64,000 nucleotides of DNA from NCBI RefSeq assembly GCF_000308515.1, contig NZ_BAFV01000037.1:27890-91889 (forward strand), read 5' to 3'. The notes under the pieces were generated by a model, which had not been told where the DNA came from, made no database searches, and saw only the letters and a list, made by a program, of their open reading frames with translations. The position numbers and the translations under genes are program-made. The stretch's first letter is position 1, and each line of letters begins with the position of its first letter. Of this stretch, positions 15,872 to 25,955 are shown one piece after another. Source of the DNA: Nocardia carnea NBRC 14403 (GTDB lineage: Bacteria; Actinomycetota; Actinomycetes; Mycobacteriales; Mycobacteriaceae).

Positions 15872-16573
15872 ATGACGGTGATCCTGTTGCGACACGGCCT
15901 GTCGACATCCAATACCGGAGGAACCCTCGCCGGGCGCAGTCCCGGGGTGGAACTCACCGACCGCGGCGGCGAACAGGCGCGTGGGGTCGCGGCGCGGCTC
16001 GCGAACCTGCCGATCACCCGGATCGTGACCTCCCCGATGCTGCGCTGTCAGCGCACGGTCTCGCCGCTGGCCGCCGATCTGGAACTGGAACCGGTGGTCG
16101 ACGACCGGCTCGCCGAGGTGGATTACGGCGAATGGACCGGTCGCAAGATCACAGACCTGCTGGCCGAACCGCTGTGGCAGGTCGTGCAGCGGCATGCGTC
16201 GGCGGCGGTGTTCCCCGGTGGGGAAGGGCTGGCACAGGTGCAGGCCCGGGCAGTATCGGCCATCCGGGAACACGATCGCGCCCTGGCGGAGTTGCACGAC
16301 GGGGACCGGCTGTGGGTGGCCTGCACCCACGGTGATGTCATCAAGGCGGTACTGGCCGATGCGCTGGGAATTCACCTCGACGGATTCCAGCGGATCATGG
16401 TCGAACCCGCCTCGCTCAGCGTTGTCCGCTACACCCGGACCGCCCCGTTCGTCACCCGGATGAACGACACCGGTTCGGACCTTTCCGGTCTGGCGCCGTC
16501 ACCGGCCCCCGAATCCGGGGCTTCGGGCCCGGTACCCGGCGGGGAGATCGGCGCGGGAAGGAAAGACGGATAA
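15872..16573 (+). CDS. Histidine phosphatase (phosphoglycerate-mutase-like) family protein
   Basis: A 233-residue protein with the catalytic RHG motif near the N terminus (VILLRHGLSTSNTGG), the second conserved Arg in SPMLRCQRT, EVDYGEWTGR, and the distal histidine in ACTHGDVIKAVLADALG. It is the equivalent of Rv2135c by position. The MSMEG-annotated GpgP-type enzymes in this family act on phosphorylated sugars, but the substrate here is unknown. The 40-residue Pro/Gly-rich tail is probably disordered. Confidence 0.88.
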   Translation: MTVILLRHGLSTSNTGGTLAGRSPGVELTDRGGEQARGVAARLANLPITRIVTSPMLRCQRTVSPLAADLELEPVVDDRLAEVDYGEWTGRKITDLLAEPLWQVVQRHASAAVFPGGEGLAQVQARAVSAIREHDRALAELHDGDRLWVACTHGDVIKAVLADALGIHLDGFQRIMVEPASLSVVRYTRTAPFVTRMNDTGSDLSGLAPSPAPESGASGPVPGGEIGAGRKDG

Positions 16574-16696
16574 TGGGTATGCCCGATACCGGCGGATGCG
16601 CCACCTCTCGGCGGCGTCGGGCGACTCGGCGGTTGCGCCGGGAAACGGCGCGGCGGAGCACCGCAGCCGAACAGGGTCACGTATCAGGAGGTGCAT

Positions 16697-17281
16697 GTGT
16701 CACGAGCAATCCATGTATTCCGCACCCCCGAACGTTTCGTCGCCGGAACTGTCGGTGAGCCGGGCGATCGCGCGTTCTACCTGCAGGCGGTGGAGGAACC
16801 CCGGGTGGTGAGTGTGCTGCTGGAAAAGCAGCAGGTGAAGGTACTCGCCGACCGGATGGGTCTGCTGCTGGACGAGGTGGCGCGCCGGTTCGGTGAGGAG
16901 GTGCCGCCGCAGGCCGAGCAGGTCAACGACAACGACCCGCTGGTGACCCCGATCGACGCCGAATTCCGTGTCGGCACCATGGGGCTGGGCTGGGATGCCG
17001 ACGCGGGTGCCGTGGTGGTGGAGTTGCTGGCGATCACCGAAACCGAGGTGGACGAATCGGTGGTCCTCGACGATACGGAGGAGGGGCCCGACGCGGTGCG
17101 GGTGTTCCTCACCCCGGACCAGGCGCGGGAATTCGCGCTGCGGTCCACCCGGGTGATCGCCGCCGGGCGGCCGCCGTGCCCGCTGTGCGGGGAGCCGCTG
17201 TCGGCACGCGGGCATATGTGTGTGCGTACCAACGGGTACAAGCGCGGCGAACTGTTCGGCGCGAACGATCTGGAGGAATGA
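16697..17281 (+). CDS. DUF3090 family protein
   Basis: A 194-residue protein with N-terminal segment HVFRTPERFVAGTVGEPGDRAFYLQA and a C-terminal zinc-ribbon-like P-P-C-P-L-C-G-x-P-L...C, the typical DUF3090 layout (Rv2134c equivalent). I choose GTG 16697 because AGGAGG lies 5 nt before it. Its stop overlaps the region of the next gene's start and the two families are nearly always adjacent, so they probably work together. Function unknown. Confidence 0.88.
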   Translation: MSRAIHVFRTPERFVAGTVGEPGDRAFYLQAVEEPRVVSVLLEKQQVKVLADRMGLLLDEVARRFGEEVPPQAEQVNDNDPLVTPIDAEFRVGTMGLGWDADAGAVVVELLAITETEVDESVVLDDTEEGPDAVRVFLTPDQAREFALRSTRVIAAGRPPCPLCGEPLSARGHMCVRTNGYKRGELFGANDLEE

Positions 17282-17283
17282 TC

Positions 17284-18078
17284 GTGGCCGGGGACACACT
17301 GTCCACCGGCGAGCTGACGGTCCTGGGCCGGGTGAGTGTCGCCAGTAACGTGACCCTGGTGTGCGATCTCGCGACCGGTGACGGTGCCGTGCGAGTGGTG
17401 TACAAACCCGTGCGCGGGGAGCAGCCGCTGTGGGATTTCCCCGACGGCACCCTGGCCGGTCGGGAGGTGGCGTCCTATCTGATCTGCACCGCGCTGGGAT
17501 GGCCGGTGATCCCGGAGACGGTGCTGCGGGACGGACCGTACGGTCCGGGAATGGTGCAGCGCTGGATCAGCACCCGCGAGCCCGGCGCACCCGGCAGTAC
17601 CCGCCTGGATCTGGTGGATCTGTGCCCGCCCGGTCTCGTTCCGGACGGTTACCGGGAGATCCTGCGGGCCTATGACGGCGCCGGTGACGAGGTATCGCTG
17701 GTGCACGCCGACGACCCGCGGTTACAGCGGATGGCGGTGCTGGACGTGCTGTTGAACAACGCCGACCGCAAGGGCGGGCACGCGCTGGAGGGCCTGGACG
17801 GCGAGGTGTACGGCGTCGACCACGGAATCTGCCTGCACCAGGAGAACAAACTGCGCACCGTGCTGTGGGGCTGGGCAGGCGAACCCGTTCCGTCGGATCT
17901 ACTCGCCGATATCACCGCCTTCACCGACGCCCTCCCCGGAGAGCTTGCCGACGGGCTGGCCGAACATCTCACCGACCCCGAGATAGACGCCGTGCTGCGC
18001 CGCGCCAAACGGCTGCTCGACGATCCGGTGATGCCGTTACCGGTCACTTCCCGCCCCATTCCGTGGCCGGCGTTCTGA
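17284..18078 (+). CDS. SCO1664-family protein (phosphatidylinositol-kinase-like fold)
   Basis: A 264-residue protein resembling the SCO1664/Rv2133c family. Kinase-like markers are [26 protein letters not shown] (Lys-containing nucleotide loop), [13 protein letters not shown] (catalytic-loop Asn/Asp) and [22 protein letters not shown] (metal-binding Asp). GGAGG at 17272-17276 is 7 nt from GTG 17284, better spaced than from the ATG at 17278 that overlaps the DUF3090 stop. Substrate not known. Confidence 0.82.
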   Translation: MAGDTLSTGELTVLGRVSVASNVTLVCDLATGDGAVRVVYKPVRGEQPLWDFPDGTLAGREVASYLICTALGWPVIPETVLRDGPYGPGMVQRWISTREPGAPGSTRLDLVDLCPPGLVPDGYREILRAYDGAGDEVSLVHADDPRLQRMAVLDVLLNNADRKGGHALEGLDGEVYGVDHGICLHQENKLRTVLWGWAGEPVPSDLLADITAFTDALPGELADGLAEHLTDPEIDAVLRRAKRLLDDPVMPLPVTSRPIPWPAF

Positions 18079-18244
18079 CGCCGCCACCGGCGGTTCATCG
18101 GATGATTCATTCCCGTTGAGGGCAATGCTTGCCATCCCTGATCCGCGGGTTCGGTGCAGGTCCGCGTGCCGCGGCGGCCCCGGCCCGAGCCGGGGCGGCG
18201 GGGTGGTCGGTACCCGGCCGTTACCGACCTCTACTCTCGAAGGT

Positions 18245-19486
18245 ATGCAGTCCTGGTCCGACACCCCGATTCCCGCGGTCCCCGGAGCAGGGCCCCCGTT
18301 ACGTTTGCACGACACCGCCGACTCCGGTATCCGCCCGGTGACCCCGGGGGCGACGGCCACCATGTACGTCTGCGGGATCACCCCCTATGACGCCACGCAC
18401 CTCGGTCATGCTGCCACCTACCTCACCTTCGATGTGGTGAACCGGGTGCTGCGCGATAACGGGCACGACGTGCACTACGTGCAGAACGTCACCGATGTCG
18501 ACGATCCGCTGTTCGAGCGCGCGGCCCGCGACGGTGTGGACTGGCGGGATCTGGGAACCGGAGAGATCGAACTGTTCCGTGCCGATATGGCCGCGCTGCG
18601 GGTGCTGCCGCCGCGCGACTACGTGGGGGCGATCGAATCGGTGGACGAGGTGATCGAGCTGGTGCGCAAACTGCTGGCCGCGGGCGCCGCCTACACCGTC
18701 GAGGACACCGAGTTCCCGGATATCTACTTCCGCACCGACGCCACCGAACAGTTCGGCTACGAATCGGGTTACGACCGCGAGACCATGGCGCGGCTGTTCG
18801 CCGAACGTGGCGGCGATCCGGACCGCCCCGGTAAACGCGATCCGCTCGATGCGCTGCTGTGGCGGGCCGAACGCCCCGGCGAACCGTCGTGGCCGTCACC
18901 GTTCGGCCCGGGCCGGCCCGGCTGGCATATCGAATGCGCCGCGATCGCGGTGAACCGGCTCGGCACCGAATTCGATATCCAGGGCGGCGGCAGCGATCTG
19001 ATCTACCCCCATCACGAATATTCCGCGGCGCACGGTGAGGCGCTGGTGGCCGGCCGCCGGTTCGCCCGCCACTATGTGCACACCGGGATGATCGGCCTGG
19101 ACGGGGAGAAGATGTCGAAGTCCAAGGGCAATCTGGTGCTGGTGTCGAAGCTGCGGGCCGCCGGTGTGGATCCCGGCACGATCCGGCTGGGCTTGTTCGA
19201 CGGCCACTACCGCGCCGACCGGATGTGGACCGATGAGGTGCTCACCGAGGCGCAGGCGCGGCTGGATCGCTGGCGGCAGGCAGTGACTGCCCCGTCCGCT
19301 CCGGCGGCAGCCGATACCGTTGCCCGGCTGCGCACGCACCTCGCCGACGATCTCGATACCCCGCGGGCGCTGGCCGCGGTCGACGCCTGGGTCCGCGACA
19401 CTCTCGATTACGGCGGCACCGATACCGGTGCGGGCGCGGAGATCGCTACCGCGGTCGACGCCCTGCTGGGTGTGCGGTTGCGCTGA
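18245..19486 (+). CDS. mshC: Cysteine--1D-myo-inositol 2-amino-2-deoxy-glucopyranoside ligase (mycothiol)
   Basis: A 413-residue homologue of cysteinyl-tRNA synthetase that joins cysteine to GlcN-inositol in mycothiol synthesis. Visible motifs: zinc ligands in [18 protein letters not shown] and YPHHEYS; the HIGH-type THLGHA; and the KMSKS loop [16 protein letters not shown]. At 413 residues it is shorter than a true CysRS and lacks the tRNA anticodon domain. That, and the uppP-DUF3090 neighbourhood, supports MshC. The start ATG at 18245 follows CGAAGG. Mycothiol limits the host to Actinobacteria. Confidence 0.95.
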   Translation: MQSWSDTPIPAVPGAGPPLRLHDTADSGIRPVTPGATATMYVCGITPYDATHLGHAATYLTFDVVNRVLRDNGHDVHYVQNVTDVDDPLFERAARDGVDWRDLGTGEIELFRADMAALRVLPPRDYVGAIESVDEVIELVRKLLAAGAAYTVEDTEFPDIYFRTDATEQFGYESGYDRETMARLFAERGGDPDRPGKRDPLDALLWRAERPGEPSWPSPFGPGRPGWHIECAAIAVNRLGTEFDIQGGGSDLIYPHHEYSAAHGEALVAGRRFARHYVHTGMIGLDGEKMSKSKGNLVLVSKLRAAGVDPGTIRLGLFDGHYRADRMWTDEVLTEAQARLDRWRQAVTAPSAPAAADTVARLRTHLADDLDTPRALAAVDAWVRDTLDYGGTDTGAGAEIATAVDALLGVRLR

Positions 19487-19632
19487 CCGGCCGGCGGGGC
19501 CGGTTCGGGCGCAACACCTTCGACCGCCCGCAGGGGCCGTGAACCCTCACAACCCACCCTCTCCGCGATCAGGCCATGCGGTACTGTTCGGTGCTCGAGA
19601 TCCCCTCCGTTCCCCGAGCAGATCGGCGCCGT

Positions 19633-20193
19633 ATGTCTCGTATCGTCAGTAAGGACAACTATTTCGACACCGGTCTGGAGGTGCTGTCCGATCTCGGGTT
19701 CCGGCATCTCAATATCGGTGTGCTGTGCCGCCGGCTGGGGGTGACCAGCGGTTCCTTCTACCATCATTTCGGTAGCTGGCAGACGTATGTGGATGCGCTA
19801 CTGGAACATTGGGAGAACCGGCAGGTGCTGATCCTGCGGTCGCTGCGATTCGATCCCGCCACTCCCGATTCGGCGGTCGGGGCGCTGTCGGATCTGACGC
19901 TGGGCCTGCATCATCGGGCGGAGGCGGCGATCCGGGCGTGGGCGGCGAACGACGAATCGGTGGCGGTGGCGCTCAAACGGGTCGACGAATCCCGCCGGCG
20001 TACCGTCCGCCGGACCATCTCCGGTGTGGTCGGTGACGAGGAGATCGCCGCGGTGGACACCGAATTGGGGATGGCCATGCTGATCGGGTACCAGCAGATG
20101 GTCGCCTCCGGGCAGGATATCCGCCTGGAGCAGTTGCTGGGTGAGTACGCCCGGCTCGTCTACTCCCATCGCCGGCCCACCGCACAGGACTGA
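19633..20193 (+). CDS. TetR/AcrR-family regulator
   Basis: A 186-residue protein with an N-terminal helix-turn-helix: YFDTGLEVLSDLGFRHLNIGVLCRRLGVTSGSFYHHFGSWQTY, with the usual T-x-x-x-x-Y-x-H-F segment. The C-terminal ligand domain is helical. It starts at ATG 19633; upstream in-frame ATG 19576 adds unlikely sequence. It is convergent with a second TetR gene. The target is unknown. Confidence 0.88.
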   Translation: MSRIVSKDNYFDTGLEVLSDLGFRHLNIGVLCRRLGVTSGSFYHHFGSWQTYVDALLEHWENRQVLILRSLRFDPATPDSAVGALSDLTLGLHHRAEAAIRAWAANDESVAVALKRVDESRRRTVRRTISGVVGDEEIAAVDTELGMAMLIGYQQMVASGQDIRLEQLLGEYARLVYSHRRPTAQD

Positions 20194-20263
20194 TCGGGCC
20201 GAGAGGAGCCGGGACCGCGGCCGGTATCGGCCACCGTTCGGGGCATGCGCCGGGCTGCCCGGG

Positions 20264-20842
20264 TTATTTCAGGACGAGCAAGGCGGCACGTTCCAGCCGG
20301 TCGGCGATATCGGCATAGGACTCGTATCCCATTCCGGCGCGGACCAGTGCCCCCGCGTACAGCAGTTCCAGTGATTCCACGGTATCGGGATCGGTTTCCG
20401 GTTCCAGCGCGCGGGTGAGGCGGTGGCGGATCTCCACTCCGATACGGGTGCGCAGATGCTGGACATCCGGGTCGCGGCCGAGTAGCGCGCTGGTCACCGC
20501 ACCCGACAACTCCTGTTCGTCGGCCACCAGCAGCGCGATCCCGCGCAGTTCGGCCAGTACCCGCACCGTGGGGTCGGCGTCCTCGCTGACCGGTGTTTCC
20601 GAGGATCGCAGGCGACGCCAGAAGATCTCCGCGACCAGATGTTCCTTCGAGGAGAAGTAGGTGTAGGCGGTGGCGGTGCCCACGCCGGCGGCACCGGCGA
20701 CCATCCGGATGGTGAGTCCCGCGAAACCTTCCCGCGCGAGCACTTCCATAGCGGCTCTGGTGAGCTTGTCGACAGTGTCCGCCTGCTTTCCGCTCAGCCG
20801 GCGCCGGGTGGCCTCGAGAATTCTGGAATCGCCTTCGGACAT
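20264..20842 (-). CDS. TetR/AcrR-family regulator
   Basis: A 192-residue repressor-type protein. HTH: AAMEVLAREGFAGLTIRMVAGAAGVGTATAYTYFSSKEHLVAEIF. The start codon at 20842 lies inside the sequence GGACATGTGTCTAGA (20837-20851), which recurs at 28162 in the promoter between the ferredoxin operon and the CMD-fold gene with a single base change. It may therefore repress its own gene and that catabolic region (inference). TetR proteins of this type often govern fatty acid or steroid breakdown genes. Confidence 0.88.
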   Translation of the reverse strand: MSEGDSRILEATRRRLSGKQADTVDKLTRAAMEVLAREGFAGLTIRMVAGAAGVGTATAYTYFSSKEHLVAEIFWRRLRSSETPVSEDADPTVRVLAELRGIALLVADEQELSGAVTSALLGRDPDVQHLRTRIGVEIRHRLTRALEPETDPDTVESLELLYAGALVRAGMGYESYADIADRLERAALLVLK

Positions 20843-20854
20843 GTGTCTAGATAG
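20837..20854. promoter_or_regulatory. Putative TetR operator overlapping the regulator's start codon
   Basis: GGACATGTGTCTAGATAG covers the ATG of the leftward TetR gene. Fourteen of the first 15 bases (GGACATGTGTCTAGA) recur in GGACATGTGTCTGGA at 28162-28176. Core TGTCTAGATA is a near-palindrome of type TGTC-2-GACA. Confidence 0.5.
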
Positions 20855-20907
20855 TAGTGTCGGTGCGGTACCGGATCAACCGACTCCCCGGCCACCGGGA
20901 CGAGTAG

Positions 20908-21636
<729 letters not shown>

Positions 21637-21739
21637 CCGCGAAGGCCGGGCATGAGCCGGTGACCGAGGTGATCGCCGGCACCGACCCGGTGGGCGCGCC
21701 CGAGCAGAGCACGAGATCGGCCACCGCTGCACGGGGCTG

Positions 21740-21768
21740 ACCGGACCCGGGCCTGCCGAGGGTCCGGT
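21740..21768. terminator. Hairpin between convergent genes
   Basis: ACCGGACCC (21740-21748) and GGGTCCGGT (21760-21768) form a perfect 9-bp stem with an 11-nt loop, between the methyltransferase stop (21636) and the VOC gene stop (21839). Probably a bidirectional terminator. Confidence 0.5.
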
Positions 21769-21838
21769 GTCGTTGCGTATACGGATGAGTAGTGGCGAGA
21801 TTCGATCGTATCCGTGAGGCAGTGACAGCCGCCCTGGA

Positions 21839-22300
21839 TCAGTCCAGGCAGAACTCGTTGCCCTCCGGGTCGCGCATCACGATGAAGCCGCTGCCCATCG
21901 GAGGCTCGGGTTCGAAACGTTTCATCCGAGTGGCTCCCAACGCGACCAGACGCTCACACTCGGCCTCCAGGGCCGCCATCCGCTCCTCACCCTGTAAGCC
22001 CGGCGCAGCCCGGACATCGAGGTGCACCCGGTTCTTTGCCACTTTGTCCTCTGGAACTTGCTGGAAGAACACCCGCGGACCCCGGCCGTCCGGATCCTCG
22101 ATGGCCGAGCGTGTATTGCGCTGTTCGGGCGGCACACCGATCCCGGCGAGGAACTCGTCCCACGCGGCCAGCGGATCGGCGCCTTCGGGCAACCGGACTC
22201 CCGGCGGGCCGGGATGGATATAGCCGAGGACGTTACGCCAGAAGGTCGACAGCGCCCGTGGATCGTGGGCGTCGAAGGTGATCTGCATATCGCGGCTCAT
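21839..22300 (-). CDS. VOC (glyoxalase/bleomycin-resistance) family protein
   Basis: A 153-residue protein with the paired beta-alpha-beta-beta-beta layout of VOC enzymes: MQITFDAHDPRALSTFWRNVLGY at the start, the internal repeat RVHLDVRA, and FIVMRDPEGNEFCLD at the end (metal-ligand Glu region). Role unknown; members act as dioxygenases, glyoxalases or drug-binding proteins. The start ATG overlaps the stop of the DinB gene (ATGA), so they are co-translated. Confidence 0.87.
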   Translation of the reverse strand: MSRDMQITFDAHDPRALSTFWRNVLGYIHPGPPGVRLPEGADPLAAWDEFLAGIGVPPEQRNTRSAIEDPDGRGPRVFFQQVPEDKVAKNRVHLDVRAAPGLQGEERMAALEAECERLVALGATRMKRFEPEPPMGSGFIVMRDPEGNEFCLD

Positions 22301-22881
22301 CGCGATTCTCCGTTCGTGGCGTGGGTGTGCAGGAAGAGGTCACGCAGCAGGCAGACTTCGGACAGATGATGGATCAGTTCCCGGTGAATATGTAGCACCA
22401 GATCGGCCATGGGCGCGTCCGGGTACGGCTCTTTCGGGCCGACCGGTTCGGCCAGCGCCGCGTTACCGAGGCCACGCACTCCGTCCAGCCAGATACCCAA
22501 CTGGGTCTCGAGCTGATCGAACGCCGTTTCCGCATCACCGGCGTATGTCCAGGATTCGTAGGATGCGGCGGGCGCGCCGAAATGTGCCGCGTTCCGGGCG
22601 GCGAGTACGCCGACGATGACATGCCCGAGTCGCCAGGCGATGGTGGTGAACGGTGCAGGCTCCGGCTCCGGGAAGCCGAAGTCGATGGTGAACTCCCCGG
22701 CGCCGCCCTGAATCGGCGCGGACGAGGTGCCGCGCGGCCGCACGCTCCAGGCTCCCGGCACCGGCGACCAGAAGTACTCGTCATCGGTGAGGTCCCGGAG
22801 CCGGTCGCGGAGCTGATGCTTCCAGTGGAACTCGACTTGCTCACGCAAGGTCCGATTCCAGTCGAATGTGTCGGTGTCCAT
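22297..22881 (-). CDS. DinB-superfamily protein
   Basis: A 194-residue helical protein with W-N-R-T-L-R-E-Q-V-E-F-H-W near the N terminus, TIAWRLGHVIVGVLAARNAAHFG in the middle and HIHRELIHHLSEVCLLRDLF near the C terminus. These supply the three histidines expected for the DinB/YfiT metal site. Mycothiol-dependent transferases belong to this superfamily, and the host makes mycothiol (mshC is 3 kb away), so a thiol-transferase role is possible. Divergent from the WYL regulator. Confidence 0.83.
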   Translation of the reverse strand: MDTDTFDWNRTLREQVEFHWKHQLRDRLRDLTDDEYFWSPVPGAWSVRPRGTSSAPIQGGAGEFTIDFGFPEPEPAPFTTIAWRLGHVIVGVLAARNAAHFGAPAASYESWTYAGDAETAFDQLETQLGIWLDGVRGLGNAALAEPVGPKEPYPDAPMADLVLHIHRELIHHLSEVCLLRDLFLHTHATNGESR

Positions 22882-22943
22882 AACGCCACCTTGGCACCCA
22901 TGGCGGACAGGATCGGTCCGCTATCTCTGGAAAGCTGGACTGT

Positions 22944-23927
22944 GTGGCAGACAGTGACGAACGGGGTACCACCGAGCGGGTGCTCACCCTGCTCGGGTTG
23001 TTGCAGCAGCGCCGGGTGTGGACCGGCCCCGAACTCGCCGGCCGGCTGCGGGTCACCGCCCGCACGATCCGGCGCGATATCGAGCGGCTGCGCGCGCTCG
23101 GGTACCCCGTACATGCCGGTCAGGGCGTCGGCGGCGGCTACCGGCTCGGCCCGGGACAGGATCTGCCGCCGCTGCTGCTCGACGACGAGGAAGCCATCGC
23201 CACCGCGGTATCGCTGCTCGTCGGCGCGGGCGGTGCCAGCACCGGCGATGCCGCGTTGCGGGCGCTGACCAAAATCGACCGGGTACTACCCACCCGGCTG
23301 CGGCAGGAGGTACGCACCCTGGCCGGCTCGGTGGAGTCCTTCGGCAGCGGCCGCCCACCGGTCGATGCCGAAGCGCTGATGACGCTGGCCCGAGCCTGCC
23401 GCGACGAGGTGGAGGCAGGTTTCGACTATCCCGCCGCAGACGGGAAACAACGCCGCCGGGTCGAACCGTATCGCCTGGTGGCCTCCGACCGGCGCTGGTA
23501 TCTGCTGGCCTACGACCTCGGCCGCGACGACTGGCGCACCTTCCGTGTCGACCGGATGACCGCGGTCACCGCACGCACCTGGCGTTTCCGCCCGCGACCT
23601 GCACCCGCCGCCGCCACGTACGTGCAGGAGGGCGTGGCAAGCCGGGCCTACCCTCACAGTGCACGGTTCCTCGTCCATGCCCCGGCAGAAACCGTCCGCG
23701 ACCAGGTCCCGGCGGCCGCAGCCGTGATACGGCCACGAGGCAGCGACCACTGCGAACTGCTCAGCGGCGCCGGTGAACTCGATCGCGTACTCGCGCACGT
23801 ACTGTTGCTGGGGCACGAATTCGAGGTGCTCGACCCGCCGGAACTGGCGGCTCGCTGCCGGACACTCGCACAGCGACTCGTACGAGCCGGCGCGTCGACC
23901 GCCCCGCAACCGGATCCGGAGTGGTAA
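22944..23927 (+). CDS. WYL-domain transcriptional regulator (YafY type)
   Basis: A 327-residue protein: DeoR-like HTH (residues 8-60, RVLTLLGLLQQRRVWTGPELAGRLRVTARTIRRDIERLRALGYPV), then a WYL domain (about 140-215) with VEPYRLVASDRRWYLLAYDLGRDDWRTFRVDRM, then the WCX C-terminal part. Start GTG 22944. It is divergent from the DinB-VOC pair (62 bp between starts) and most likely controls it. WYL domains sense small ligands or nucleic acids. Confidence 0.9.
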   Translation: MADSDERGTTERVLTLLGLLQQRRVWTGPELAGRLRVTARTIRRDIERLRALGYPVHAGQGVGGGYRLGPGQDLPPLLLDDEEAIATAVSLLVGAGGASTGDAALRALTKIDRVLPTRLRQEVRTLAGSVESFGSGRPPVDAEALMTLARACRDEVEAGFDYPAADGKQRRRVEPYRLVASDRRWYLLAYDLGRDDWRTFRVDRMTAVTARTWRFRPRPAPAAATYVQEGVASRAYPHSARFLVHAPAETVRDQVPAAAAVIRPRGSDHCELLSGAGELDRVLAHVLLLGHEFEVLDPPELAARCRTLAQRLVRAGASTAPQPDPEW

Positions 23928-24297
23928 CCGGTTCCGGTGTGCCGCGTTCGGCGAACCGTTCCGGCGAACCCGCAGTCACGGTGGTGGTCGCGTGATTACG
24001 GATACTGAACCGGACGCACCAGAAGGGATCTTGCGTTCACCGACCTCTCGACCGCCGGGATCGCGGCGCATCCGCATCCTCGGTGCCGGCGCGGTGATCT
24101 TCAGGGTTTCATTGCACACACCGGCGGGGCGGGCGGCCGGCCACGTCGGGCTCGGCCCCGCGGATATCGCAGAGCACGGGTTCCGTGCTCTGCGATATCC
24201 GTGCTGTGCCTTCGATCAGTGCTCGGACGGGTAGTGATTCGGCCGCGGGCGTGAATCGGAGCCGTGAACTGTCGGCGTGCGCGACGTTCGGTGCCGA
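23928..24297. other. Convergent gap of 370 bp
   Basis: No gene is supported here. It contains the long perfect hairpin at 24161-24201. The short frames present have no protein-like composition. Confidence 0.5.
24161..24201. terminator. 19-bp perfect stem, probable bidirectional terminator
   Basis: Nineteen paired bases (24161-24179 with 24183-24201) closed by the 3-nt loop GTT. The stem contains GATATCGCAGAGCACGG and its complement. It lies between the WYL regulator and the acyl-CoA synthetase, which converge. Unusually long for a terminator and unusually AT-balanced for this genome. Confidence 0.6.
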
Positions 24298-25914
24298 CTA
24301 CTCTCGATCGGCACGGTAGTCGGGCGCGCGTTCCGTCGCGTAATTCCGCGCCCACGTGTAGTCGGGTTTCCCGCTGGGGGAGCGGGTCACCGTCTCGGTG
24401 ACCCAGATCGCCCGTGGCACCTTGTATCCGGCGAGATGGCCGCGGACATGGGCCTGTAGATCGGGCAGGTCGAGCGCCCCGCCGGCGTCGGCCGACAGGC
24501 TCACCACAGCGGCCACCTGCTGACCCCAGCGTGGATGGTCGACCCCGATCACGGTTGCGTCGTAGACGGCGGGATGGGCCTTCACCACGCCCTCCACCTC
24601 TTCGGCGAATACCTTCTCCCCGCCGGTGTTGATGACCATATTGCCGCGGCCGATCAAGCTGATCGTGCCGTCGTCCTCCAGGATCGCCCGGTCGTCGGTG
24701 ATGACGATCCGTTCACCGTCGACCGTTTTGAACAGCTTCGCGGTCTTGGCCTCGTCCTTGTAGTAGCCCAGCGGCACCGCCCCGGTTTTCGCCAGCCAGC
24801 CCTGGTCGCCGGGCTGTACGGGCCGGCCGTCGTCGTCGACGACCACCGCGCCGCGGCCGATCGAGACGCGTGGTTTACGGGACGGGTCGGTATCGCGTTG
24901 GGCGAATCCGATCCCGCCGAAACCGGTTTCGGAGGAGCCGATGGAATCGGAGACGAACAGGTTCGGGATGAGATCGAGGAGATCGTTTTTCGTGGCCTGG
25001 GTGAGCAGCGCCGCACCGGAGGCGATCATGAACAGGCCGGTGCTGTCGACCGGTGTGGCGCGGTAGGAGTCGATCAGCGGCCGGGCCATGGCGTCGCCGG
25101 TGATCACCATGACCCCGGGGTGTTCCGCGGCCACCGTCTGCCAGACGGCGTCCGGATCGAAGCGGGGTTCGAAGATCACGCAGTTCCCGGACCACAGCGC
25201 GATGAACGTGGGCATCATTGCCGCCAGATGCATCAGCGGCGGCAGGATCAGCCAGGTGGAGGGGTCACCGGCCGCGCCGGTGCGGGACTGCTGGTATTCG
25301 TCGGCGACGGGTTCGTTGCTGTAGAAGTCGATTCCGCCGCCGAGGACCCGCCACATATCCTCTTGCCGCCACAGCACCCCTTTGGGCATCCCGGTGGTGC
25401 CGCCGGTGTACATGATGAACCGGTCGTCGGCGGTGCGGGTGATATCGGGCCGGGTCGCAGGCGTGGCGGCGGTGACGTCGGCCAGGCAGTCCACGCCCGT
25501 ATCCGCCGCGGTCCGGTCATCCGCGGCGCACAGCAGGTACTTCAACCGGGGTGACCGCTGCGCCGCCGCGCGCACCGCGTCCCCGTAGCAGGCGTGGTAG
25601 ACGAGATGTTCGAGGTCGGCGTTGTCGTAGAGGTAGGCGAGTTCCTCCGGCCCGTACCGGAAGTTGATGTTCACCGGGGCCGCCGCCAGTTTGAAGCAGG
25701 CGATCAGCGTTTGCATCGTATCGATGCTGTTGTGCATCTGGAACCCGACGTGGGTTCCGCGTCCGACGCCCACCGACGCGAGATGGTGGGCGAGCCGGTT
25801 GGCTCGCTCGTCCAGTTCGCGGTAGGTGATGCGCCGGCCCTGTTCGATGAGGGCGATCCGGTCGGGCATGGCGTCGACGGAGTGTTCGAACAGGTCGGCG
25901 AAATTATGTGCCAT
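24298..25914 (-). CDS. Acyl-CoA synthetase (FadD-type)
   Basis: A 538-residue AMP-dependent ligase. Motifs: MYTGGTTGMPKGVLWRQED (P-loop), SDSIGSSETGFGG (A5 region), RIVITDDRAILEDDGTISLIGRGNMVINTGGEKVFAEEVE (A7/A8) and the catalytic Lys near the end in SPSGKPDY. The N terminus is that of FadD19/FadD17-type enzymes that activate steroid side chains or branched acids. It is the last gene of a leftward operon with an unknown protein, an NTF2-like protein and a ferredoxin, which points to catabolism of a terpenoid, steroid or fatty substrate. Confidence 0.9.
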   Translation of the reverse strand: MAHNFADLFEHSVDAMPDRIALIEQGRRITYRELDERANRLAHHLASVGVGRGTHVGFQMHNSIDTMQTLIACFKLAAAPVNINFRYGPEELAYLYDNADLEHLVYHACYGDAVRAAAQRSPRLKYLLCAADDRTAADTGVDCLADVTAATPATRPDITRTADDRFIMYTGGTTGMPKGVLWRQEDMWRVLGGGIDFYSNEPVADEYQQSRTGAAGDPSTWLILPPLMHLAAMMPTFIALWSGNCVIFEPRFDPDAVWQTVAAEHPGVMVITGDAMARPLIDSYRATPVDSTGLFMIASGAALLTQATKNDLLDLIPNLFVSDSIGSSETGFGGIGFAQRDTDPSRKPRVSIGRGAVVVDDDGRPVQPGDQGWLAKTGAVPLGYYKDEAKTAKLFKTVDGERIVITDDRAILEDDGTISLIGRGNMVINTGGEKVFAEEVEGVVKAHPAVYDATVIGVDHPRWGQQVAAVVSLSADAGGALDLPDLQAHVRGHLAGYKVPRAIWVTETVTRSPSGKPDYTWARNYATERAPDYRADRE

Positions 25915-25955
25915 ATCAATCCTGCGGTGCCGGCGAACCTCCCCGGGTGGGAGGA

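Noticed and set aside
24535..25554. 339-codon plus-strand frame opposite the acyl-CoA synthetase
   Set aside because: Composition is typical of an antisense shadow (Gly/Val/Asp/Arg-rich) and the minus strand has all AMP-ligase motifs.
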